Shown here: in pieces, positions 1 to 8,544 of the stretch
Layout of the letters: every line of letters starts with the position of its first letter
Position numbering within the stretch: position 1 is the stretch's first letter
Assembly (NCBI GenBank): GCA_014695195.1
Contig: JACJNW010000042.1
Location: 1-40,680, forward strand
Source: Cyanobacteria bacterium FACHB-DQ100
GTDB taxonomy: Bacteria; Cyanobacteriota; Cyanobacteriia; Leptolyngbyales; Leptolyngbyaceae
Direction of reading: 5' to 3'
DNA: 40,680 nt
Made by a program: the position numbers and the translations under genes
The notes under the pieces: model-generated
Told to the model about the DNA's origin: nothing
Seen by the model: only the letters and a program-made list of their open reading frames with translations
Database searches by the model: none

Positions 1-131
1 TGCATCGTAAGACCTTGTGCTACTCGAAGTCAGTGGAGATGCTCAGTCATTCGATTCGCTTGTTACTGCACTACCTCAAATTTCGAGATGTGCCCATTCC
101 AGTCTAATTCATCCTCTCATTCAGCAATGCC
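1..131 (+). mobile_element. Right end of an IS1-type insertion sequence (truncated by window start)
   Basis: This stretch holds the last codons of an IS1-family transposase and the terminal inverted repeat. Bases 105-131, read on the minus strand, match bases 40568-40594 at the other edge of the window at 20 of 27 positions without gaps; both begin GGC(A/G)TTGC. That pairs the two stretches as the right and left ends of one IS family. The outer boundary is placed at about base 131 from this alignment. The flank just outside (CGTTATTTT) does not match the flank outside the other IS end, so the two ends are not the two sides of one insertion. Confidence 0.85.
3..107 (+). CDS. IS1-family transposase, C-terminal 34 residues (partial)
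   Basis: The frame from base 3 reads through motifs such as KTLCYSKSVEM and LLLHYLKF and ends at TAA 105-107. This is the conserved C-terminal tail of cyanobacterial IS1-type transposases (InsB-like DDE enzyme), recognised from family knowledge. The rest of the gene lies before the window. The stop codon overlaps the terminal inverted repeat, which is usual for compact IS1 elements. An N-terminal fragment of the same type of protein is at the far end of the window (from 40607). Confidence 0.85.
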   Translation, partial: HRKTLCYSKSVEMLSHSIRLLLHYLKFRDVPIPV

Positions 132-1121
132 CGTTATTTTAGTTTATTAATCAGCATACTCTTGGGAATTATAGTTCTGGGTGTATCAATAAGTCTTTTT
201 ACTTTAGCAAGGACAAAAGAGCAGAAAATTAATACGGTTGTCGCAGAAGAAGTCAAAGCACAAACAGTTGCTCTTAGGAAAGAACAAGAAGAAGCCTTAA
301 GAGCGTTTCAAGAAGCTCGGCAAAGGAAGCAGTCTGCTGAACTTGAACAGAGATTAGCTGAGGAACAACTGAAGGAAGCTAGGGCAGAAGTTCAGGTAGC
401 CTTAACTAAATTGGAGGGTGCCAAGATAGAACAACAAGCGATTCAACAAACCCTTCTTCTTGCTCAAGAGAGAGAGAAGGTTGCTCAAACTCAAACACGA
501 CAGGCACAGGCTAAGGCAGTAAAGCAGGTAACAATTGCAGAGATGCAGGTAACAATCGCAAAAGAGAAAGTAGCTGACGCAGAACAGCAGTTGTTACAAA
601 TTAAAAAGGAGATAGAAGCAATTCAAAAGCTTCAAGTCACGAAGATTGCCTATAGTCCTGAAGGAAAACTTATTTCGAGTGTAGGCATAGATGGAACGGC
701 TCGTTTATGGGATCAACAAGGAAATTTGATCACCGAGTTACGAAGCGCCGAGGGGAAAATCATTAGTATGGCGTTCAGCCCTGATGCAAAGCTTGTTGCA
801 ACTGCAGGAACAGATGGATCGGCACGCTTGTGGAATCAACAAGGAAGACAGGTACTAGCTCTTAAGGGTCACGAAGCAGAAGTTACTGGAGTTGCATTCA
901 GTCCAGATGGACGTACGATCGTAACAGCTAGTCGAGATAAAACTGTTCGGTTGTGGACCTATCAAGGTAAGTTATTAAACATTCTGCGGGGCCATCAAGC
1001 AGGAATTAGTAGTATTATCTTTAGCCCTGATGGCCAATACATTTGCTCTGCTAGTGAAGATGGTTCAATTAAGCTTTGGAATATTCAAGGAGAAGAAATG
1101 TTTTATCAGCACTCAAACTAA
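132..1121 (+). pseudogene. Membrane-anchored coiled-coil WD40-repeat protein, 5' end removed by the IS1 element
   Basis: The frame is open from the IS1 stop codon across the IS boundary, so no native start codon remains; a TTG at 162 could restart translation and give 319 aa. Seen in order are a hydrophobic segment (about residues 1-14 from the TTG, and longer upstream), a long Glu/Gln/Ala/Lys-rich coiled coil (about 18-155), and four WD40 repeats ending RLWD, RLWN, RLWT and KLWN (about 158-310). A typical propeller has seven blades, so four is few. In cyanobacteria this layout is usual for the C-terminal half of large STAND/NACHT or AAA-like proteins with WD40 sensors, so the lost N-terminus may have been an NTPase or effector domain. 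That identity is inference; the truncation is seen in the sequence. Confidence 0.75.
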
Positions 1122-1285
1122 AAACACCTGTCAGCTTTGGTTTGAGTTTGCTTAACTAAAGGTAAAAATTATGGCCTCCACCCTACTCGTATACCAGGAT
1201 CAGACTTTCTACAATCGCACCTCTTCTTCAGGCATCTAAAATTCGAGATAGGATACAGGCAAACTTTGTAGAGGTTTAAGTTTTT

Positions 1286-1792
1286 CTGAGCCTGTCTCTT
1301 GAAGAGTTCGATGCCATTATTGCCAAAATTGCCGTAGGAGAAGCTGATCAAGCAGAGATTAGTGCTCTGCGATGTGCCCTGGCTGCGAATGAGCTATCAA
1401 ACCAACACTTGGGAAAGTACAACATCAATATTAGGCAGGGTCAGAATGTCCGGATTGGTGACAACCTCTACTTTCCAGAACTGACTGATGAGGCAATTCA
1501 AGCGATCTTTCACCACATCTTTCGAAAACTGCAATCCACTGTTCAACCTGATTCATCTCCTACCAAGTCTGTTGATGAACTGGTGCAAGAAGTGCGATCG
1601 CGCTCTGAAATTGAATTGACTCTTTCAGGAAATGCAGTGTTTAGAAGTAGCTTTGGGCAAGGCTTTCAAAAATTGTTCAACCGTTTTATTACAAAAGTGG
1701 GTTGGACAATCGTCGAAAATGGAGCAAATTGTCCAACTATTTTTTTGCAGTATTCAAAATCTGAACGAAGAGATCGACATTACAGGCGATGA
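1286..1792 (+). pseudogene. Fragment of an effector-associated-domain (EAD-like) N-terminus of a STAND/NACHT-type protein
   Basis: Frame 2 is open from just after a TAA at 1277-1279 to the TGA at 1790-1792. It reads LSLEEFDAIIAKIAVGEAD, then GKYNINIRQGQNVRIGDN, then SVDELVQEVRSR. These are the recurring signatures of the small adaptor domain at the N-terminus of many cyanobacterial NACHT/STAND conflict proteins. No ATG, GTG or TTG precedes the domain; the first usable start is TTG 1409, in its middle. After the EVRSR motif (about base 1600) the sequence stops resembling such proteins, so I place a junction there. The NTPase part is missing. The next gene (tnsD) continues in the same frame right after the single stop codon. 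It is probably dead. Confidence 0.55.
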
Positions 1793-1804
1793 AATTGTCC
1801 AACT
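1701..1804. repeat. Inverted and direct copies of an ATTGTCCAAC motif
   Basis: GTTGGACAAT at 1701-1710 is the exact reverse complement of ATTGTCCAAC at 1728-1737. A 13-base stretch, AAATTGTCCAACT, occurs at 1726-1738 and again at 1792-1804, exactly 66 bases apart. The cluster lies at the junction between the EAD fragment and the truncated tnsD. It could be a remnant of protein-binding repeats, such as a transposon end, or a footprint of the rearrangement that joined the two genes. The function is unknown. Confidence 0.5.
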
Positions 1805-3730
1805 GCTTTATTACTCGACACCAATAAGAAGGGGATTGTACGAGAGCTATTTGGAGATGAGGCGGCGATCGCGGTTGTTGATCTACCCAGTAATCTTGGT
1901 CGTCTTGCCTCGGCATTACCACCTGGTAGCCAATATACGGTTGAACGTCTAATCAATAACCATACGCTCCTTCCATTCTTCGCGCCTTTCCTGCATCCCG
2001 AACAGGCTCAACAACTTTGGGCTGATATGGGAGGGGCACGAGGACCTGCAATTAAAATGCGGTCTGGCATCATGGCAAGTACGGTTCAACCTCCAGAGTG
2101 GCTCAGGTTTTGTCCCCTTTGTGTACAGGAAGATACACAGAACTTTGGAGAGTGCTACTGGCATCGTCTTCACCAACTACCGGGAGTCGAGGTTTGCCCT
2201 GACCACAACGTTCGTCTGCTCGATAGCGAAGTTCGGGTTCAGAATCCTCAAATTCGTCATGAGTTTGTTTCAGCAGAGCAGAGAATTCAACTGCCTCAGT
2301 CACGCTCTTTCAGCCTGTTGAACTCTCACCATAGAATCCTACTGAAGATAGCTCAGGATGCCACTTGGCTGTTACAACAGACAGCCTCCCCACCTGGACT
2401 AGATATTCTATTGAAACGGTATCGTCAGCTTCTTACGGAGCAGGGTCTTGCTACCTATAGCGGTAGAGTACGAGTGAGCGAAGTACTCAGGGATTTTCGT
2501 CAGTTCTATCCAAATAATCTTCTACAAAGCCTTCAGTGCGGAATTGATTCTGAAAGTCAGCATAGCTGGCTATTTCGGCTAGTACGATCGCCGAAGGGCT
2601 CTCAGCACCCCCTACGTCACCTGTTGCTCATGCAATTTCTTGGGCATACGGCTGAGTCTTTTTTCCAGCTTCCCCATCAGTTCAAGCCTTTCGGTGAAGG
2701 ACCCTGGATGTGTTTAAATAGGGTGGCTGACCACTTTCAGCAAAATGTGATTTATAGATGTGAAATTACATATAGCCGAGAGAATGGTAAACCAATAGGT
2801 ACGTTCAGATGCTCCTGTGGATTTACCTATGCTCGCACTGGACCAGACAAATCCGAGGAAGATCAATTCCGAATTAGTAAAATTCGAGCATTTGGCCCGA
2901 TTTGGGAGCAAGTATTAAAGGCGTTGTGGCAGGATTCGTCAATTAGTTTACGCGGGATTGCTCGTCAACTGGGAGTAGATGCCGCTACAGTTAAACTTCA
3001 TGCAGCAGCGCTAGAGCTGAAGTTTCCCCGTCAGGCGAAACGACAAAGCAATCGAATGAAAAGAAGGTTGTCTGACGCTCAAACTAGGGAAACAGTCTCT
3101 CCGAAGTTGCCTTTCAAAAGCTACCGAACAGAATGGTTAATCATAAGAACAGAACATCCTGATGCAGGACGTTCTGCGCTCAGGAAGCAGTTTCGGCGAG
3201 TTTACACGTGGCTGCAACGGAATGATTCGGAGTGGCTAGAAGCTCATCTGCCTCCACGTCTGCAAAAAACTATTCCAGTTATCCGGGTCGATTGGGAAAA
3301 TCGAGATGCTGAACTGGCTGAAGCCGTTGAAGTGGCAGTTCGTCATCTGCAAGAAAAACTAGGAAAGCCCAAGCGGATTACAATCGCAGCAATTGCACGT
3401 GAGCTAGGACAGCTTGCCGTAATCCAGAAACATTTGCATAAACTCCCTTTAACTGCACAGATTCTAAATCAAAAAACTGAGACGAGAGAGGCATTTGCTT
3501 TGAGACGAATTGAATGGGTTCGGGAATGCTATGAGAAAGAGCAAATCTGCCTACAAAGATGGCAAGTGGGTCGTCGAGCCGGTTTGAGACCGGATGTCGA
3601 AGCCCTGCCAGCGGTTCAGGATGCTCTGACAGCAGTAGTAGAGAACCTGTATCAAAAGCAAGCGTCAGCATGGGGACATTTAAGGACTGGACGTTTCAAT
3701 CAGGAGAAAAAGTTGCGTTCTGGTGGATGA
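1793..3730 (+). pseudogene. tnsD: TnsD/TniQ-family target-selection protein of a Tn7-like transposon, N-terminus missing
   Basis: TnsD proteins bind a specific attachment site and recruit the TnsABC transposase. Reading starts directly after the stop at 1790-1792 with IVRELFGDEAA, DLPSNLGRLA and ERLINNHTLLPFFAPFL, followed by a zinc-type cluster CPLCVQED...WHRLHQLPGVEVCPDH and a second one, CSCGFTYAR. An HTH-like stretch, LRGIARQLGVDAATVKLH, lies near 2950, and a long DNA-binding C-terminus reaches 3730. These are classic TniQ/TnsD features. The usual first 40 or so residues (a YPDELLYS-like motif) are absent, and the first in-frame ATG is at 2027, inside the domain. The frame itself is otherwise intact over about 645 codons. 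Genes for TnsA, TnsB and TnsC are not in the window, so it is probably an orphan remnant. The next ORF overlaps its end. Confidence 0.8.
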
Positions 3731-4559
3731 GGTCGCCTCGTCTTGATCCAGTCAATCGCTCATGGATAGCCACTGCTATTTTTCGTCGCTTATCAGGAGA
3801 GTGTCAGGAAATAGACTTTCCGTGGAGGGAGTTTTGGCGAACTCGCCAAGGCTGGATCTATCGAGATGGACGAATTAACACATGGCTTCAAGATCTTACA
3901 CAATTTAGGATCGAGCGTCGGAAAATTAAACTTGCTGAAGCACCAAAGACGATACTACTGAGTGCTCAAGAGGCTTTGGATACTAATCATAATTTGATTC
4001 AAGGGGCTAAGAATTTATCCGAATTTTGTATCGAGTTACGAGTTGACCAGCTAGTTTTGGTGATTCCAGTGCTTGTTCTGATCCGGAGCTTGACACCCAG
4101 TAGACACTTAGCTTTTGGAATACTGGAACCAAATTATCCAGAACGAATCATGACGGGGTGGGAAGTTGAAAAGGATACACTTTATCTCAACTTCTCAGAT
4201 GAGGTTCCTCATTCCTCACGTACAAAACCATTTGTTAAAACGATTGCAGAACTTCTTTATGACACTTTATTTAGAAGAATTTGGGATAGTGTTTATCGCA
4301 ATCGGATTCTAGATCGCGCAAATATCACTTTTTGAGTTGGGGAGTTGAAATTCCACTCAAAATGGAATTTCCAGAGTGCTCAGCCCTAGTTGTTCAGGGT
4401 GTACGTTATAGATCGGTCGAGTTTATCGATGAATTAATTTACACAGAGAGATTCCTGGTGCAGGATATATTGCTTCAACGCAAGACTGTATCTCTACCAT
4501 TTATGCAGATAGAAGTAAGGCATCCTAAATTGAGCAGTGTCAGAATTTACAAGTATTAA
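3670..4559 (+). pseudogene. Gene in tnsE position, split by a frameshift; function not recognised
   Basis: The ATG at 3670 overlaps the end of tnsD by 61 bases, as expected for an operon. The first part (221 aa) has FKDWTFQSGEKVAFWW, a tract of W, F and R residues around NRSWIATAIFRRL, and ends at TGA 4333-4335 just after a run of five T (4329-4333). A second frame, open from 4332 to 4559, continues without a gap (SWGVEIPLKMEFPECSALVV ... SSVRIYKY). One extra T would join them into a protein of about 296 aa. In Tn7 the gene after tnsD is tnsE, and the W-rich start is vaguely TnsE-like, but Tn7 TnsE is much longer (over 500 aa), so this is only a position-based guess. The frameshift may be a mutation, a sequencing error in the T run, or programmed. 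Confidence 0.4.
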
Positions 4560-4598
4560 GTAATCCGAGTCTCTAATGAAGGCGCATCGATCATTTAA

Positions 4599-4618
4599 GA
4601 TAATCGCTAGCGATTATC
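4599..4618. repeat. Perfect 20-bp palindrome between convergent genes
   Basis: The sequence GATAATCGCTAGCGATTATC is its own reverse complement. It sits between the end of the tnsE-position gene and the end of the first hybrid kinase, which converge here. There is no T tract, so it is a weak candidate for a terminator; it could be a protein-binding site or a variant built on the HIP1 core. Confidence 0.5.
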
Positions 4619-4623
4619 GAACT

Positions 4624-7600
4624 CTAGTTAACTATCTCAACGATCGCTTTCACTAATTTCTCCGGATCTACAGGTTTAGAAATATGCCGCTGAAATCCAG
4701 AAGAAAGTGCCTGCTGACGATCGTACTCTCCAGCATAGGCAGTCAGAGCGATTGCTGGTATCCCTCCTCCTGCTTCGGGAGATCGTTCTCGAATCTGTCG
4801 CATCAGTGCATAGCCATCCATTTCCGGCATCCCAATATCCGAGAGTAAAACATCAGGAACAGAGTGAGCCAGCGTTAACAATGCGTCTGCTGCGGAACTG
4901 GCAACTGTTACCTGAGCACCATGCTGCTCTAGGATGAATTCTGCCAAATCGCGCATGTCAGCTTCATCGTCCACAACGAGAATGTGCAGCCCGGTTAAAT
5001 CCTCAATTTGAATTCGCGATTCTCTGGTTGTAGAGCTTTCTGTTGCAACAGTGGCAATGGGTAAGCGAACGGTGAATGTTGCTCCCAATCCTTCTCCTGG
5101 ACTGTCTGCCTGAATTGTTCCACCATGCAGTTCCACAATTTGACGCGCGATCGCAAGTCCTAATCCCAATCCCCCAAACTGACGAGTCGTGCTGCTATCC
5201 GCTTGGCGGAAGTATTCAAACACATGGGGTAGAAAGTCTGAATGGATGCCTCTGCCTGTGTCAATCACCTGAATGTGAACGTGCTGGTCGAACTCCTCCA
5301 TCCCAATGATGACTTGTCCTTCATTCGGTGTGAATTTGATTGCATTTGAGAGTAGATTCCACAGAACTTGTTGCAATCGATTAGCATCTCCCAATATAGA
5401 TTTCGGGTATTCTTGCAACCGAGTTTGAATCTGAATCGATTTGGCAGAAGCCGCAAGTTGTACGGTTTCGATCGCGCTGTGAATGACAGTGATTAAGTTG
5501 ACTGGCACAATGTTGAAACTGAGTTTTCCTCGTAACATCCGAGAGATATCTAGCAAGTCTTCAATGAGCTGTGCCTGCAGTTTGGCGTTCCGTTCAATAG
5601 TTGCTAATGCTTGATCGACCTTATCAGGTTTTAGCTGTCCGGCTCGTAGAATTTTTGTCCAGCCCAAAATCGGATTAAGGGGCGATCGTAGTTCGTGAGA
5701 GAGCACGGCTAAAAACTCATCTTTCACCCGGTTTGCTTGTTCTGCTTCGGTTCTTGAAGTGCGTTCTGCCTCATACAACTGGGCACGGGAAATGGCTTGG
5801 GCACACTGACGACTGAGGGCAAGAATAAACTCACGATCCTCCTGGCTCAACTGCTTGAACTCCTTAAAGCTCAGCAACATTCCACCGATTGACTTGCCTT
5901 CCACCACCAAAGGAAGTGCCATCCAGGATTGAAAATCATACCGACTGTAAATCTCAGCGAGATGGGGATAGCGAGCAATGCGCTCTAACAACGTTTCTAC
6001 CCAAACTGGCTGCGCGGTTCGGACGGCTTCTGCTAGGGGAACATCTGTGTTGATCGAAAACTTGCGCCAAGACTTTACTAAGTCTGCTTGATAGCCGAGC
6101 GATTTCACAATCTCAAGTTCTGTCCTATCCTTACTCACTAGAACTACCAGTGCTGCCGCTGCTTTTAGGACTGCCATACTCTGTTCGACGATAACCTCTA
6201 TCACTTGTTCAGGTGTGAGGGATTCTGAAAGTGCGGCTGTCACCTCTTGTAGACGGGCAATACGATCAGCGGCTGAAAGTGCGTCCTGCTTTGCCTGCTG
6301 AGCCATGTGGTAAAGACGAGCATTATCAATTGCGATCGCTGCACGACGCGCTAAATCTTTAGCTAGATCCAGATCTTCCATACTGTACTGGCGATTTGAT
6401 TCGGCAAAAACAAAGGAAAGGCTGCCAAGCACTCGTCCACGAGCTTGCAACGGCGTTATAATGCAAGACTTCAAGCCTAATTCTCGTATGATTTTCAAAT
6501 AGTCAGGAATTGGGACACTCGCTGCAAGTTGCTCATCCGTAATCTCAATCGCAATTTCACTTTGCCCAGTTTTCATCACTTGAGAGATACCATACCCATC
6601 TTCCAAGTGCCTCGGAAAGCGCTTTGCTACCTCCCATGCAAACTTAACCTTATCAGGATCAGCATGAGCAACTGCAACGCGGCTAATAGAACCGTCATGA
6701 TTTAATAAATCAACACCACACCAATCTGCGAAACAAGGAACAGCTAGGCGTGCGACACTCTGGAGCGTTTGTTCATAATCTAGCGATGATGCCAGGAGTG
6801 TGCTGGCTTCCGCGAGAAAGGTTGATCGTCGCAAATCTGCTTCTGCCTCTAAACGGGCAGTTTGCTCCTGTATCTGCCGCCGCAACAATTGAACTCGTTC
6901 GATTTCTATTTGCTTGCGTTCTGTAATTTCCTTATTAATTCCAATGAGAAACAGAGGATTCCCTGCTTTGTCATACACCGTTTTGGCTGTAGTTTCGATC
7001 GGGACTTCTGAGCCATCCTTTCGCAAACAGGGAATTTCACCATGAAATTCGCCAGTTTCTTGAATCGACTGCATCATTTGAGCGGTCATTGCCGCTTTAA
7101 CATCGGGGCGGTGAACGAAACTGACAGGCTGACCAACCGCCTCCGCAGCCGTATAGCCAAAAATCTGCTCCGCATTCCCGAGCCAGCGTTGAATCTTTCC
7201 CTCCAAGTCAGTTAATAGAATTGCGTCAGGCATTTGTTGTAGAGCAATCTCCGAAATCAGACGCTCTGCCTCAGCTTCTTTGAGATCGGTGATATCGAAA
7301 AAGGAACAAACCACTGCATAAGGAGTTGCATCATTGGCTTGAAATAGCGGACGGGTATTGATCGAAATCCAGGTCAGTGTGCCATTAGGCTTGCGAATTC
7401 CCATGATTACGTTAGACTGAGGCTCTCCAGTTCGCAGCGTGATCATCGCTGGATGCAGTTCCCCGGGAAACGGAGAACCATCTTCATAGATCGCACACCA
7501 GCGCGGATCAAGAGAGGAACGCCCCATCATTTGATCGGCAGTTAGACCTAAGATTCTTTCAGCGCTGGCATTGCAGGTCGTGATCCTACCGTCCCTGTGC

Positions 7601-8511
7601 TGAAACACGATTCCTTCGGCTGCTGTTTCAATTACCAAACGATAGCGTTCTTCTGATTCTCGCAGAATCGCATCTGCTTGCTTACGCTCTGTAATGTCGC
7701 TGATGGCAGCAATTACATTGGTTATGCTTCCTTCTGCATTGAGCAATGGAGAAGCGTTGATCGATAAGATAATTTTCGTGCCATCGGAATGAGCGATCGC
7801 GTGTTCAACTTGATAAATCGGCTTCCCGGTTTGCATCACCTGCACAAACGGCAAATCTTCTTCGGGAAAGGGTTGTCCATCTACCGTTGTAATTGACCAA
7901 GACAAGTCATTGTACGTCCGTTCAGTCAGGTTACTACGAGTGAGTCTTAAAATCTGTTCTGCGGTGGGATTGGCACTAACAATCTGTCCCATCTGGTCAA
8001 GAATGACAATTCCATCTGGAATCGTCTGAAAAATGCTAGTTAATTGAGCTTCCCTTTCCCGTAAAGCCTTTTCAATCTGTTCCTTTCGCAAGGTCACTTC
8101 GATTTCCTTGCGTTCAGTAATGTCCTGGAAATAAGCAAAAACATTTCCTGTAGCAGGCAGGAGGCGTACTGCAAGCCAACGATTCAACACCGCATAAAAT
8201 GCTTCAAATTCAACAGCCTGTTGCTCGACTATCGGCTGGTGGAAGTGCTGATGGAGTGGAGAAAGGGCATCAACCCGAAAAACATCCCACACCGTTTTAC
8301 CGAGCAGGTGGGAGCGTTCAACTCCCAATATCTGTTCTGCTTTGCGGTTGAGATAGGTGCAGCACCCCATTGAGTCCAGCACAAAAAATGCCTCTATCAT
8401 GTTCTCCACAACGACAGCAAATTGTGCCTCAGCCATCTGAAGTGGCATCTGTGCTAATGATGCCAGAGGCTGGGGAAGATCGCCGTTTAGATTAGCCGAG
8501 TTGAGTTCCAT
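4624..8511 (-). CDS. Hybrid sensor histidine kinase, 4 PAS - 2 GAF - HisKA - HATPase - REC
   Basis: This is a 1295-aa protein with no membrane segment, so it is likely a cytoplasmic sensor kinase. Four PAS domains (about residues 30-135, 155-275, 285-410 and 418-535) are each closed by a D-I-T-x-x-K-like motif. Two GAF domains follow (about 560-730 and 755-915). The HisKA motif VLSHELRSPLNPILGW places the phospho-accepting His near 936. The ATP-binding N box is NLLSNAIKFTP and the G boxes are DTGRGI and GGLGLGLAI. A C-terminal receiver (about 1172-1290) has the acceptor Asp in LLSDIGMPEMDGY and the conserved Lys in SKP. It is the last gene of a leftward series of three, 33 bases after its neighbour, so probably co-transcribed. 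The signals sensed cannot be told from sequence. The ATG at 8509-8511 has no strong ribosome site. Confidence 0.92.
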   Translation of the reverse strand: MELNSANLNGDLPQPLASLAQMPLQMAEAQFAVVVENMIEAFFVLDSMGCCTYLNRKAEQILGVERSHLLGKTVWDVFRVDALSPLHQHFHQPIVEQQAVEFEAFYAVLNRWLAVRLLPATGNVFAYFQDITERKEIEVTLRKEQIEKALREREAQLTSIFQTIPDGIVILDQMGQIVSANPTAEQILRLTRSNLTERTYNDLSWSITTVDGQPFPEEDLPFVQVMQTGKPIYQVEHAIAHSDGTKIILSINASPLLNAEGSITNVIAAISDITERKQADAILRESEERYRLVIETAAEGIVFQHRDGRITTCNASAERILGLTADQMMGRSSLDPRWCAIYEDGSPFPGELHPAMITLRTGEPQSNVIMGIRKPNGTLTWISINTRPLFQANDATPYAVVCSFFDITDLKEAEAERLISEIALQQMPDAILLTDLEGKIQRWLGNAEQIFGYTAAEAVGQPVSFVHRPDVKAAMTAQMMQSIQETGEFHGEIPCLRKDGSEVPIETTAKTVYDKAGNPLFLIGINKEITERKQIEIERVQLLRRQIQEQTARLEAEADLRRSTFLAEASTLLASSLDYEQTLQSVARLAVPCFADWCGVDLLNHDGSISRVAVAHADPDKVKFAWEVAKRFPRHLEDGYGISQVMKTGQSEIAIEITDEQLAASVPIPDYLKIIRELGLKSCIITPLQARGRVLGSLSFVFAESNRQYSMEDLDLAKDLARRAAIAIDNARLYHMAQQAKQDALSAADRIARLQEVTAALSESLTPEQVIEVIVEQSMAVLKAAAALVVLVSKDRTELEIVKSLGYQADLVKSWRKFSINTDVPLAEAVRTAQPVWVETLLERIARYPHLAEIYSRYDFQSWMALPLVVEGKSIGGMLLSFKEFKQLSQEDREFILALSRQCAQAISRAQLYEAERTSRTEAEQANRVKDEFLAVLSHELRSPLNPILGWTKILRAGQLKPDKVDQALATIERNAKLQAQLIEDLLDISRMLRGKLSFNIVPVNLITVIHSAIETVQLAASAKSIQIQTRLQEYPKSILGDANRLQQVLWNLLSNAIKFTPNEGQVIIGMEEFDQHVHIQVIDTGRGIHSDFLPHVFEYFRQADSSTTRQFGGLGLGLAIARQIVELHGGTIQADSPGEGLGATFTVRLPIATVATESSTTRESRIQIEDLTGLHILVVDDEADMRDLAEFILEQHGAQVTVASSAADALLTLAHSVPDVLLSDIGMPEMDGYALMRQIRERSPEAGGGIPAIALTAYAGEYDRQQALSSGFQRHISKPVDPEKLVKAIVEIVN

Positions 8512-8544
8512 GAGTGCTTCTATCGATTCAATACAAGAAATTAT

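Noticed and set aside
1632-1952. A 106-codon plus-strand ORF overlapping the EAD fragment and the tnsD start
   Set aside because: It starts in the middle of the EAD fragment in another frame and crosses clearly conserved TniQ coding sequence. It does contain a plausible stretch near 1750-1800, but not enough to call a gene.
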